64,000 nucleotides of DNA from Rebecca billardiae RCC1528. Lineage: Eukaryota > Haptophyta. The stretch is taken from the NCBI GenBank assembly GCA_965240325.2, contig OZ251234.1, positions 1,860,001 through 1,924,000 of the forward strand, in the 5' to 3' direction. The first letter of the stretch is position 1, and every line of letters begins with the position of its first letter. Positions 1 to 11,269 of this stretch are shown here, piece after piece. The position numbers and the translations under genes were made by a program. The notes below the pieces were generated by a model that did not search any database, was not told the origin of the DNA, and worked only from the letters and a program-made list of their open reading frames with translations.

Positions 1-2094
1 CACCGATGGTGGCGGTGACGGTGGCGGCGCGGGCGGTGGCGGGCTCGGCGGTGGTGAAGGCGGCGGCACTGGCGGTGGGCTCGGCGGCGGCGACGGCGGC
101 GGTGATGGCGGCGGGCTCGGTGGCGGCGATGGAGGCGGGCTGGGTGGTGGCAACGGCGGCGGCGGACTGGGCGGTGGTGATGGCGGCGGAGTCGGAGGCG
201 GCACTGGCGGTGGAGGGCTTGGGGGCGGTGACGGAGGCGGTGAAGGCGGTGGGTCCGGCGGTGGTGAGGGCGGTGGCGAGGGCGGTGGAGTCGGCGGTGG
301 CGAGGGTGGCGGCGAAGGCGGCGGGCTCGGCGGCGGCGACGGCGGTGGCGACGGTGGCGGGCTCGGTTGCAGCGCCGGTGGTGGTGGACTCGGTGGCGGC
401 GATGGTGGCGGCGAAGGCGGCGGGCTCGGCGGCGGCGAGGGCGGTGGTGGACTCGGCGGCGGCGACGGCGGCGGCGACGGCGGTGGGCTTGGCGGCGGCG
501 ACGGCGGCGGTGAAGGTGGCGGGCTCGGTGGTGGTGAGGGCGGCGGTGGACTTGGCGGAGGTGATGGTGGTGGTGAAGGTGGTGGGCTCGGGGGTGGTGA
601 CGGTGGCGGGGAGGGCGGCGGATTCGGCGGTGTTGGCAGGGGCGGCGGGCTCGGCGGCGGAGAGGGCGGTGGCGACGGTGGTGGGTGCGGTGGCGGGGAC
701 GGCGGCGGACTCGGCGGCGCCCGCGGCGGTGGGCTCGGTGGCGGTGCGGGGACCGATGCGGCCGGCGGCGGCGACGGCGGGGGGCTCGGCGGCGAGGGGT
801 AGCCCAGCTCGTAGAAGAAAAGCGCCCCCGCGTCCGACCCGCTATCCCAGTCCTTCGGCGCGCCCGCCAGCACGTGCACCAGCCCGTCCTGCGGCGCCAG
901 CCCAAAGTCTGACGCCAGCGCCGACCCCATCCACACGCCCACGCCCAGCGTGATGCTCAGCCCGCCCTGCAGGTTGGAGAAGACCTGCTCGCTGGTGACG
1001 AGCCCGGCGGTGGACAGCTTGACCACCACGAACGAACCCGCCTCCCAGTCGCCGTCGTCGCCGCCCGGGAAGCCCAGAGCCACGTCCTTTGTCCCATCCG
1101 TGTTGTTGCCAACAGTCGCCATCGCGTACCCGAAATTGTCAAAGTTACTCAGCGCCAGCGTCAAGCCACCGATGGCGTCGCCGATCTTCTGATAGGCGCT
1201 CACCGTGCCGTCACGGTTGAGGAAGAGCACGTACACGAACCCTTTCTGGCTGTCAGGCGCGCCGACGGTCACATCGGGCACGCCGTCGCCGTTCAGGTCC
1301 CCGAGCGGCGCGAACGCGGCGCCAAACTCATCGCTATTGCCCAGGTTCTCGCTGAAGCCGCCCACGCCCTCGGCGATCTTGGTGTGCGATTTGACGTCAC
1401 CGCCGGAGTTGGTGAAGAGCACCCACGCGGCGCCACCGCCGTCCCCCGGCGCGCCGACGATGAGGTCGCTGATGCCGTCGTTGTCGACGTCGCCCAGGTC
1501 CGCGATGCCGCGCCCGAACAAATCGCCAGACGACAGGGTGCCCGTGAAGCCGCCCTGGCTGGAGCCGATGGTGACGTACGAGCTGACGGTGCCGCTCGTC
1601 GTCAGGTAGCACACGTACATGATACCATTCCCGCCCCCGCCGGAGGGCGCGCCAATTGCCACGTCAGGCACCAGGTCGCTGTTCCTGTCGCCTATCCGGG
1701 CGACGCTCAGCCCAAACTGGGCACCCGATTCGAAGGTGGGCAGGCCACTCTGCCCGGATCCGAGGCGCAGGTCGCTCCGAACAGTGCTGTTCGCGCGAAG
1801 GAAGAGTACGAGCAGCCCGCCGTCGCCGGATGCCGCGCCGGGCAGACCGGCGATCGCGTCGGGAGCGCCATCCCCGTCGATGTCGCCGACGAAGTCCAGG
1901 CCCTGCTCGCCCATCAGGTCCCAGGCGGCGCTAGCCGTGGGGCTGAGGCCCCCAGAGAGCGCCGAGATCTTATGCTCGCGGGTGAGGCTCACGAATGCGC
2001 CCACCGCGTCGGGCTGGAGGGCCAGCACGAGCAGCGCACAGGCGGTCCCGGCGCGCAGCGCGCGGGGGGTCCCGGCGCAGCGCTTGCCCGCCAT
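1..2094 (-). CDS. Secreted FG-GAP repeat protein with Ser/Pro-rich tail (C-terminus cut by window edge)
   Basis: Reading the minus strand from the ATG at 2094 gives an uninterrupted frame of 698 codons running off the window. Residues 1-33 are a signal peptide (basic start, then ACALLVLALQ). Residues about 50-430 hold several FG-GAP blade motifs with calcium-binding-like loops, for example DIDGDGAPD, DVDNDGISDLIVGAP and DLNGDGVPDVTVGAP, the pattern of integrin-alpha-type beta-propellers. From about residue 431 to the edge the protein is almost only SPPP/PPSPP repeats, as in hydroxyproline-rich cell-wall or scale proteins of algae. An extracellular structural or adhesive role is inferred. The plus strand of the tail reads as a long Ala/Val ORF, which is an artefact. 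The next feature upstream, a foldback element, starts only 138 bp from the ATG. Family call is firm; function is open. Confidence 0.85.
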   Translation of the reverse strand, partial: MAGKRCAGTPRALRAGTACALLVLALQPDAVGAFVSLTREHKISALSGGLSPTASAAWDLMGEQGLDFVGDIDGDGAPDAIAGLPGAASGDGGLLVLFLRANSTVRSDLRLGSGQSGLPTFESGAQFGLSVARIGDRNSDLVPDVAIGAPSGGGGNGIMYVCYLTTSGTVSSYVTIGSSQGGFTGTLSSGDLFGRGIADLGDVDNDGISDLIVGAPGDGGGAAWVLFTNSGGDVKSHTKIAEGVGGFSENLGNSDEFGAAFAPLGDLNGDGVPDVTVGAPDSQKGFVYVLFLNRDGTVSAYQKIGDAIGGLTLALSNFDNFGYAMATVGNNTDGTKDVALGFPGGDDGDWEAGSFVVVKLSTAGLVTSEQVFSNLQGGLSITLGVGVWMGSALASDFGLAPQDGLVHVLAGAPKDWDSGSDAGALFFYELGYPSPPSPPPSPPPAASVPAPPPSPPPRAPPSPPPSPPPHPPPSPPPSPPPSPPPLPTPPNPPPSPPPSPPPSPPPSPPPSPPPSPPPPSPPPSPPPSPPPSPPPSPPPSPPPSPPPSPPPPSPPPSPPPSPPPSPPPSPPPPALQPSPPPSPPPSPPPSPPPSPPPSPPPTPPPSPPPSPPPDPPPSPPPSPPPSPPPPVPPPTPPPSPPPSPPPPLPPPSPPPSPPPSPPPSPPPSPPPSPPPVPPPSPPPSPPPPAPPPSPPPSV

Positions 2095-2231
2095 CCAGAC
2101 TCTGCACCTTGGCGGCGCGGCCTCCGCGTGCGGCAAACAGCGCGCAGGCGTGCGACGCGTAGATCTTGCGTCGTCGAATTAGATGGTCCACCTGGGTCCA
2201 CCCACCAATGACAGTGGCTCCTTTGTTTGGT

Positions 2232-3751
2232 TTAAGGTGGCACCTCCGGAACAGACGGCGGGAGGCAAGATGGCGAAGAAACAGCCCCGGCGTCGCGCTC
2301 GCTCGAGGCTCGAATGCCCGTGCGAGCCGGCGGGGGCTCGAGCGGCACGGGGCGCACGTCGGGCGGGCAGAACATGCACGTGGGCCTTCCGAACCGCTCG
2401 CCGACGGCCTCGCTCCGCCGCTTCTCGCGCTCGCGAGCTGTGTCTGTGCGCGCGCGGTGGGCGGGCGTCGCGCAGCTCGACGCGAGGCGTCCACGGCGGA
2501 GATTGGGCCCAGCTGGGCGCTCGAACGGCTTCGACGTGCGGGGCCGGTCATGTACGTGCGCGCGCGCGCGCCGGAGCCGTCCGGCGACCTTGTGGTTGTG
2601 CTGCGGGAACGACGTCACACCCGGGCGGCACTGCGAGGTTCTGCGCGGGCCCATGTGCATGCATGTGCGCGAGGCGTGGGTGGGCTCGCGATGGCGGGGC
2701 GCGTTGGTCGAAGCTGCGCCATGGTCGTCGACGCCGGCTAGGCGCCGACGGGCGCGCGCGGCGGTCCACTCGGGGCCACGCGGGCCGCCGGGAGCTCGTG
2801 CGCAGCCGCTCGGCCAGATCGGCGGCCCCGGCGGCAGTCTGAACGAGGTGAGAACTCAGATTCTGACGGTCCGCACGCCCCGGCTCGTGGTGGGCCACCA
2901 TGCGCCGCACCAGGGGGTGCGCACAAGCAGCCGTCCCGAGGAAACTGTTGGTTTGATCCGAAATTATTATAGAAAATGCTCAAATGAGGCCTTTTTCTGA
3001 AACGATTTTTCGAATTATTTTCGAATCCTACCAACAGTTTCCTCGGGACGGCTGCTTGTGCGCACCCCCTGGTGCGGCGCATGGTGGCCCACCACGAGCC
3101 GGGGCGTGCGGACCGTCAGAATCTGAGTTCTCACCTCGTTCAGACTGCCGCCGGGGCCGCCGATCTGGCCGAGCGGCTGCGCTCGAGCTCCCGACGGCCC
3201 GCGTGGCCCCGAATGGACCACCGCGCGCGCCCGACGGCACCTAGCCGGCGCCGACGACCATGGCGCACCTTCGACCAACGCGCCCCGCCATCGTGAGCCC
3301 GCCCACGCCTCGCGCACATGCATGCACAGACGGCCCGAGCAGACCTCGCCGTGCCGCCCGGGTGTGACGTCGTTCCCGCAGCACAACCACAAGGTCGCCG
3401 GACGGCCCCTGCGCGCGCGCGCGCACGTACATGACCGGCCCCGCACGTCGAAGCCGTTCGAGCGCCCAGCTGGGCCCAATCTCCGCCGTGGACGCCTCGC
3501 GTCGAGCTGCGCGACGCCCGCCCACCGCGCGCGCACGGACACAGCTCGCGAGCGCGAGAAGCGGCGGAGCGAGGCCGTCGGCGAGCGGTTCGGAAGGCCC
3601 ACGTGCATGTTCTGCCCGCCCGACGTGCGCCCCGTGCCGCTCGAGCCCCCGCCGGCTCGCACGGGCCTCCGAGCCTCGAGCGAGCGCGACGCCGGGGCTG
3701 TTTCTTCGCCATCTTGCCTCCCGCCGTCTGTTTCCGGAGGTGCCACCTTAA
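2232..3751. mobile_element. Foldback element, family 1 (arms about 720 bp)
   Basis: Two near-identical arms in opposite orientation, 2232-2952 and 3030-3751, are separated by a 77-bp AT-rich spacer. The outer tips are TTAAGGTGGCACCTCCGG on the left and its reverse complement on the right, so TTAA lies at both ends (2232-2235 and 3748-3751). TTAA is the target duplication of piggyBac-type transposons, but it could also be part of the repeat. No transposase frame is visible; long open frames in the arms are mirror images of each other and reflect GC content. It could form a 720-bp hairpin in DNA or RNA. Small differences between arms (for example around 2633-2660 against 3325-3350) show they are not a simple assembly mirror. 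Confidence 0.85.
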
Positions 3752-4130
3752 GACGTCGAGCCTGTTCTATCAATAAATAGGAATACCGTGAACAGTATAC
3801 TGGTGGAGTGATGATGAATACTAACCGGCGGGTACGACTCTGATGAATATCTACGCCATCGGCGGTAATGCCAATAAAAGAGACATGACGTGCTGATGAA
3901 TACGGTATATGATAAGCTAACCAGTATTTTAGTTGAAGTCCTGCCTGAATATTAATCGAACACACGAGACACTATCCATAGATATCATAGTGCCCGGACC
4001 GCCGGACGCCATCAACGACAATCCAAACTCAATATCACTAGTACTTTACTACCCGGGTGACGATTAATAGGCTGAACCGCCCTATTGCCATGATTGTCTC
4101 GTCGTGACTCTGGAGCAAGGCAAGACTGTA
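3752..4130. other. Intergenic, AT-richer, no gene seen
   Basis: This stretch between two foldback elements is less GC-rich than its neighbours. I see no open frame with recognisable protein features and no repeat shared with the rest of the window. Confidence 0.5.
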
Positions 4131-5264
4131 GTAAGGGTGAGCAACTCCGCTGGCGACAGCCGCGAAGGTCGGCAGCCCTCTGTTTGCCGCGAGCGGAGCG
4201 GAGCGAGTGCTATCAGCGGCGGAGGGCGCTGAGGCCGCGCACGGCGTGAGGCGCGGCGTCGGCCGAGTCGGTCCGCGGAGGATGCGCGGCGCTCGGCCCG
4301 CTGCGCAGCGGCAGTGCGCCTCACTTTGCCCCGAGCGCCGTCCTCCGCGTCGCCTCCTTCCCGCCTTGGAGCAGCACGCATGTGCGCGCCGCCACCTTGA
4401 AGGCGGCACAGGCTTGCTCAGACGACCGCACGCGCGTGGCGCGCGACTTGGTCGGCTGCGCGCGCGCGCCGCCGCGGTGCAAGGTAGCGCCGCCGCATGC
4501 GCGCGCCGTGCCCGCGCGAGCCTTTGCTCACGGCCATCTCATGAGCGTAGTGCTCGCTTGTCTGCTTGCTCTCACGAATGATTTGCTGTGCCTCACGCTG
4601 GCACTCGTCGGGTCGATCAGCGAGGTGTTGAGTGACATTGGATACCCAGGACGAAGGCCTAGTCTTGTCTATTCCTTCCTAGCACGAATGCAAGTGGACG
4701 CTAAGGCTCCGCATCGATGGTACCAACACTCACGCCGCTGTCTTTTCCAGCTTCCCGTCAGTCCGCAAGTCGGATGCCAAGCAGCATTCGACATGTGTGT
4801 GAGGTCGCACTCAGGTCCGCGCACACGCTCTCGCGCTGGCACGGCGCGCGCATGCGGCGGCGCTACCTTGCACCGCGGCGGCGCGCGCGCGCAGCCGACC
4901 AAGTCGCGCGCCACGCGCGCGCGGTCGTCTGAGCAAGCCCGTGCCGCCTTCAAGGTGGCGGCGCGCACATGCGTGCTGCTCCAAGGCGGGAAGGAGGCGA
5001 CGCGGAGGACGGCGCTCGGGGCAAAGTGAGGCGCACTGCCGCTGCGCAGCGGGCCGAGCGCCGCGCATCCTCCGCGGACCGACTCGGCCGACGCCGCGCC
5101 TCACGCCGTGCGCGGCCTCAGCGCCCTCCGCCGCTGATAGCACTCGCTCCGCTCCGCTCGCGGCAAACAGAGGGCTGCCGACCTTCGCGGCTGTCGCCAG
5201 CGGAGTTGCTCACCCTTACTACCCTTGGCTGTCGCCAGCGGAGTTGCTCACCCTTACTACCCTT
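4131..5264. mobile_element. Foldback element, family 2, copy 1 (arms about 395 bp)
   Basis: Arms 4131-4528 and 4828-5222 are inverted copies; the spacer 4529-4827 is unique within the element. The outer tip on the right reads GCTCACCCTTACTACCC and its complement opens the left arm. A second copy of the terminal 37 bp (GGCTGTCGCCAGCGG... to ...TACTACCCTT) follows directly at 5227-5264, a tandem duplication of the tip. A second copy of the whole element, with the spacer in opposite orientation, lies at 48-50.7 kb. No transposase is encoded, so it is probably non-autonomous. Confidence 0.85.
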
Positions 5265-5267
5265 GAG

Positions 5268-5305
5268 CAAGGGGCTTACAAAATACCACTTTTGTAAGCC
5301 CCTTG
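5268..5305. repeat. Perfect 16-bp hairpin
   Basis: CAAGGGGCTTACAAAA at 5268-5283 and its exact reverse complement at 5290-5305 flank a six-base loop. It abuts the duplicated tip of the family 2 foldback element and may be part of the same insertion history, or a footprint of another small element. Confidence 0.8.
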
Positions 5306-7750
5306 TCTGGAGAACACGCGTGCGCGCCATAAGCAGCTGACGCTTCGCTTTTCTCCCCAGCGGAACGGCGTGCATAGCGAAGGGACGACCAGTCGTGCCG
5401 CTGCGCTGCGCTGGCAACCCGGCAGCCGTTCGCGGGCGACGCTCACGCGCGAGGGGAGCGCGCGCGAGGCTGGCGCGCGGCGGGGGGCAAGGCTACTCGA
5501 CCCCGGCGACGCCTCCAACCCGCTCGTGGCGCGCCCCCGCCCCCCACCGCCGCTCGCCAAGCCGCCAAACTTAGGCTCCAACAGGGGTCAAATCGCGGCA
5601 GCTGCTTATAGCGGGAGCGGCGTGATGCCACGCACGTCAGCCGTCGTCTCGATGTAGTCGTCGTGTGCAGCGCCCCGCAGCGCCCCCGGGCGGGGGCGCG
5701 TGCCCCCGGGCGCACGTGAGCCATGCGCGTGGCGCGATATTGGCGTGGCTACGCAGGCAGCACACGCCCAGCTCGCGCCGCATGGCGCCGAGCAGCGCGC
5801 GCTCGGCAGCGGGTCGCGAGGGCGCGCTGAGGCGCACGCCCGCCACGTGTCCCGCCCCATCGTGGCGATCTTCTTGAGGACTGGCTGGTGTGATCTGATC
5901 CTCCCTCACTGGCAAGGCGCCCATGCGCGCGCGGCGGCGATCTAGATGGCGGCGTCACGCGCGACTGCGGTGGCCTTCGCGGCCGTGCCGTCGGCGCGTG
6001 TGGCTGCAGCCTCGTCCGGCGCCGCGGCGTGCGCAACCACATGCGCCGAGGCCGCCTCCTCCTCCGCCGCGCCCGCGGCCCGCGCGCGCGCGGCGCATGC
6101 CTCCTCGAGTCCTCGCGGACGGTTGGTGCGCAGTCTCGCTCCTCCGACTGTGCCACTTGCAGCTTCGCCCACTCGTGCCATGCGCGCGCTCAGCGCGTAG
6201 GGGAGTACCCGCCTGCGCCTCCGTCTAGGCCTCTGTCTGGGCCTCTGTCTGCGCCTCTGTCTGAGCCTGCTGCGCCTGCGCCTCTGCATGCAGCGGCAGG
6301 GGCGCAGCTGGTGTTGGTAGGGACAGTGGTGACTGATGGTGACTGTGACGGTGGCGGTGGTGGCGGCGGTGCCGCCGCCGCACGCTCACACAGCACCAAA
6401 TTAGACCATTGGTGCGCTCGAGGATGGGATCGGGCGCGCCTTGCCCAGCTGGCGCTCCCCCGGCTTGAGGCGCTTCTTCTCACGCGCCGACTCCGCGCTC
6501 GGCGCGCCCGCCTCCGCGCTCGGCGCGTCCGCCACGGCGGCTCATCGGACTGCGGCCGCGAACCCGCCTTGCGGCTCGTCGAGTACTCTCGGCGGAGTCG
6601 GCGCGCCCCCGCGCAGGCGCGCACTGCCCCGGCCTCGGGCCCGGGGGCTGTCCGGGTGCACACCATGACTACCGGACTGCTGTCACGTGACGGACCCATT
6701 GCCGACGTGACGCGTCACGTGATCACGTGTCACGTGATCACGCCGTGATATCACGCTCACGTGATCACGAACTCCCAGCCCTGTAATGGATGTACCTCTC
6801 ACGGCCGATGGCGGCCTCCACGTGCGTGAGGAATGCGATTCGTGCACTCCTCGGTGACCGGTGAGTGCACGAATCCAGTTGCGGCGCTCGTCCGCCTCGT
6901 CGTCGTCGCACACGAGGTACATCCAACACCATGGGTCGGATCGCAGAACTCTCCGCGCGCTCGCGCTCGCGCGGCGAGGCACTGGCAGGCTTGTTCTTCA
7001 TCTTGGCCAAGGCTGCAGCCTGCCAGATGCGCGAGAACGCGTGTGCATGCCTTTCCGCGCGGCATGAGTGCGCGTTGCACGCATCCTATCGTAGTCTACG
7101 CCGACGAGGCCTGAGCATCCACGTCAACCAGCCTGCCACGATCACGTTCAAATGCAGGCGGCAAGCTGCATGCGAGCGGCACGCAACGGAAGCATCTCAA
7201 GCCCGAGAAAGTAGTGGCGGAGGAGCTTGTAGAGCTGGTGGCGATTGCAGTCTATCTGTTCATCACCTGTTCAGAGTCGCCAACTGACACGGGCGCGACG
7301 TAGCCAAGGTAGAGCGCCTGCAGCTTGCAGCAAGCCCGCAGCTGCCACCTCGGCGACGATCGTCACACAACCGTGCGCCGCGACTGACCCCCTGTGTCAG
7401 GGCGAAGCACCAGGCAAGGCTAAGCAGCATGCCATGGCAACATCTTTCGCTACAGGTCAGCGCGCTAGTACGAGAATGCGCCAACGACGTGCCATCAGTA
7501 CTCCGCAATCGCGCCGGCACCGCACCAGCGGCCAAGCAGCCGCCATTTTGCCGCGTTTTGGCGGATGTCGCCGTTGGGCTCTCGTAGAAGCCCCCCGTCC
7601 CCTTTTCTTTGATCAAAAGATCTTTTTGACAACGTAGTGAGGGCCCCCGGCGGGGCTCCACGCTACGCGCTCCGCCCTGCACCGCGGGCCATAAGAACAC
7701 TACGTCACTATACTCACTATTGACGACTGACGCGCATTTAATAGGCGGTC

Positions 7751-7752
<2 letters not shown>
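5306..7752. other. No supported gene; palindrome cluster inside
   Basis: Several GC-driven open frames overlap on both strands, but none shows a recognisable domain or consistent coding character. At 6682-6769 five CACGTGA-type sites are clustered (TCACGTGATCACG repeated), which are palindromic and could bind bHLH/bZIP-like factors or simply be repeat DNA. A hairpin with 13-bp arms lies at 6837-6875. A short protein fragment is listed separately. Confidence 0.5.
6835..6950 (-). pseudogene. Possible fragment of a PH-domain protein
   Basis: On the minus strand about 36 codons read SDPWCWMYLVCDDDEADERR followed by NWIRAL. This resembles the end of a pleckstrin homology domain, where an acidic stretch precedes the E-R-x-x-W-I-x-A-L helix. 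Nothing on either side extends the domain in frame. The WIRAL codons are also one arm of the 6837-6875 hairpin, so the fragment end has been copied in inverted form. It could be one exon of an unseen gene or a captured piece; the call rests on motif shape only. Confidence 0.3.

Positions 7753-7814
<62 letters not shown>
7753..7814. repeat. (TA)n microsatellite
   Basis: About 31 TA units. The right flank, 7815-7852, is the inverted copy of the left flank of the TA array at 10.7 kb, so this array belongs to a dispersed repeat. Confidence 0.95.
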
Positions 7815-7816
<2 letters not shown>

Positions 7817-7852
7817 CTGCGTTCCTGAGCCGCAGCGCCAGAATTACGCGAG
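7815..7852 (-). repeat. 38-bp flank shared between TA arrays
   Basis: The reverse complement of this stretch matches 10695-10732 at 37 of 38 positions (begins CTCGCGTAATTCTGGCGCTG). In both places it directly abuts a (TA)n run, which suggests one dispersed element carrying the microsatellite. Confidence 0.85.
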
Positions 7853-10694
7853 ATCAGAGAACCTTTCTTTCCTCCCACGCGCGCCATTGGTCGAGACGTC
7901 GCTGAAGGGGGCCGAAAGTTGAGCAGCGGGTAACCTTTTGTTAATGACGTGAGTAAGTCTCGCCGTAGTGGGCCCAAAATTGCAACCTATGACTTTCGCT
8001 TGATCGTCCGATCTCTCGAACATCTGCCCCGAAGCGTCGCTTTTGTGAGGATACACAGCAGCATCTCTCCATCGGTTGATCCTGCAGGCCCTCAACGCTC
8101 CTAGACCCTTCGTCGGCGGACGATCTACGAGTGGCGACAGGCGACGCCTCCCCGGCACACTAGTACGAGGTCGATGGCGAACAAACGCTCGTGCACGGAC
8201 TAGGGGATGTTTGAGTGCGCGTAGCCTCGCTCGATACGACTGCGGGCAGGCGCGGCCGACGCAGTCCCGGCAGCTCCTGTTGTTTCTGCCTGCCACGCCT
8301 GCGCCGTTCATCATCCGTGCCGCGCGTGGCCCGACAACTTGCCAGCGCCGCCGACAAGTTGGTGATCGAAGGGCGCGAATTGAAGGTTCAGCCACCACTC
8401 AGGTGGGCATCCCGGGCCCACTTTGAGTTGTCTTCGATGCTGCCCACCGCGCTGCTCTCGACAGCCTGCGTGCCCTCGTGACAGCGCGCGCGTCCCGGCA
8501 GCTGCACGGTGCGGCATGTCGGCATGGCTTGCTCAGTCGCTCTTCACCTCTGCAGTGCAGAGGATGGGCCACAGCGATTACAGCGATATTGCGGTCGGTG
8601 GCAACGAGCATACTTCTCATGACCGCCGCCGCCGCGTGCCGCAGCTACCCGCCACCGGACGTGCTGCATCACACGTCGATGCTCATGGCTCATTTATAGA
8701 CAGGATCTCACGCTCATCTGTGGGCACCGTTGTACGTGCGGCATGGCAAAGCCCTACTGACTTGGATGTGTGGATGCGTCGGCACGGCGGCAGTCGTCAG
8801 TGGCAGTGCTTGGCTCTGTGTCGCAGACGTGGCGCGGCGCCTGGCGCAGTCACGACGCACTCGTTGACCGGGCCACGCGCTGTCTCGGACACTGGACGGC
8901 GCGGCTCCGAGCAACACTCGCTCGCCGCTGGGCCTGGGCCTGCCGGCCCACAGGGCCTGGGCCGCCTCTGCCCACGCCGAGGCCTGGCCTAAGACGGTAA
9001 GACCCCGGGTCACATAGCACGACGGCTCAGTGCCGCTGCCCTCTGGACAAGTGGCGGTGCTGCTCTGCCGGCTCGGGGCGACCCGCTCGCGCCGCGGGCC
9101 GTGGCAGCGCTCATCGACTCAAACGTGCCGCCGACTCGCGCTCAGCTTCATGGCTGACGGGCTGCGCGAAGCGTCGGCGCTACCGAGAACAGTCGTGCGC
9201 CCTACCCTCTATGCGCCTGCGATCATACGTACTCCGAAGCAGCGCCAGACATGGACGGTGGGCGGTCTCAGCGCCGCGGCGGCACCGCGGGGCACGCAGC
9301 GCATCGGTGCGCGCCCGGTCATGCATCACCGCGAGCCGCAGAGTCTGAGCCCGAGGAGGCGGAGGACGGCCGGACTCCGGTGGCGCCGCTGGAATGTCAC
9401 ATGTGGTGCGGTTCATCGGAGTCAGGATATTCGATCACAGACACGGTCGTCACTACGGTACATATTCGTCATCATGCATTTAGCGCAGCATGCCGCGTAT
9501 AGCGTGACTCACCTTATTCATATTGGGTCCGCGTGCTGACTGACTGCTGCATCATCAGTATTCAGCCGTGCATAACTGGCAATGCTGTCAAGTGTCAGCA
9601 TCAGCTGCGCGCGCACGGACAGACGGTCAACGGAACCTTAGCCGCGTGCCCGTTAGTGAATAGTGCGGACGGTCCGCAGTATCGAGTGATGAGCCAGTAG
9701 TCTTATAATTATAAAGCCCTGCGCCCGGTACGTTAACGTACCGAGGCTCCGTAGTAAATGTTGCAGTGACTGGGCCCGGCGGGCGTGCGCCGGCAACACG
9801 CCGACGGCTGACCCGGCTACGCCTCCAGTCTGAGTCGCAGATTACGGGCGCCCGCGCACTGGCAGCGGTCGAGCCGACTGGATTGTCAGAGTTAGTCAGC
9901 GAGTCGAGCCGCGGGCGCCGGCCAAGGCGGTACGGGCGGTACAGGCATTGCGTGCGCTCGCGTGCAGCCCCCGGAGCCAGCCTGGGGCTCCGAAGGTGTG
10001 CTTGCAGCTGGTGCGTGACCTTACGAGTACTGCACACCGCTTGTTGACACTGCACGCCAAGCCGATCGAAGGCACAACGTGAGGATGTGAACTGGCGGCA
10101 GCTTTCTGCGGATCTGGGCCGTGACCTCTGTAGGCGCGCGGGCACAGAGTGTCCGACGGCGAGGAAAGAGCTCGAGTGGCCGCTATCGGGGCCGAATAGG
10201 AAACGTGCGACTCGCCGTACATCGCACGCCGACTGCTGGCAGGCTCGCCCCCCCCGCCCGCACCTGCACGATCAGCGTCAGGAGCAATGATTGCGGAGTG
10301 CGCATTAGCCGCAGAAGGGGACCAGGTGCGCACGCGCGTGTGCAAGCAAAGGGCGACGCCCAATGTGGACCTACGAAGGTGTGCACGCGGCTGACACTGA
10401 GCGCTGATGTCCCTGGACCCGCGCGAGAGCTCCTCAGCCACGCCAGCAATGTCGCAGAGACTCTCTGGCGGCCTGGCCTGGCCGGGCTGCGTTCGAAGCC
10501 CTGCCGCCCGCCGACGACCGGCGACAAAACACTCTCGTCTTGGCCTCTTGAACCCTCGGTGGCAATCTCTCGCGATCTGCCTCGCCCGCATAGCACGGCG
10601 TTGGGCTCGTTCGCTCATCAATCGAAGACCGCCAACCGATGCGGGTGCGCTGAAAATGCGATTCTTCGTATGTGAACAATTCCGCGGCTTTATT
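7853..10694. other. No supported gene
   Basis: About 2.8 kb with moderate to high GC. Open frames up to 241 codons exist on both strands, but none has a domain, signal peptide or repeat pattern I recognise, and opposite-strand frames overlap heavily as expected from base composition. I see no repeat with copies elsewhere in the window. Confidence 0.45.
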
Positions 10695-11079
<385 letters not shown>

Positions 11080-11269
11080 ACTTAAGTATCAGATAAGTAT
11101 ACGCGACACAGTAGTCGACAGCATATACCGCGCTCATCACCGACGACCCATGGGCACTCGCGGAGAGCGGACGCCGCGGACCGTGCCCGCCGCCTCGCTC
11201 GTGACCACTGCTGTCACCGATGCCGCCCGGTGGCAAGACGCTCACGCGCCGTGCAACCGGCGGAATCGA

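Noticed and set aside
6-953. Plus-strand open frame rich in Ala and Val
   Set aside because: It is the reverse of the SPPP-repeat tail of the minus-strand FG-GAP protein; the minus frame has a signal peptide and domains, the plus frame has none.
2166-3965. Many long open frames on both strands in the first foldback region
   Set aside because: They appear as mirror pairs in the two arms and come from high GC; no domain, and they cross the repeat borders.
9896-10621. 241-codon minus-strand frame
   Set aside because: No start context, domain or composition bias separates it from the equally long overlapping plus-strand frames.
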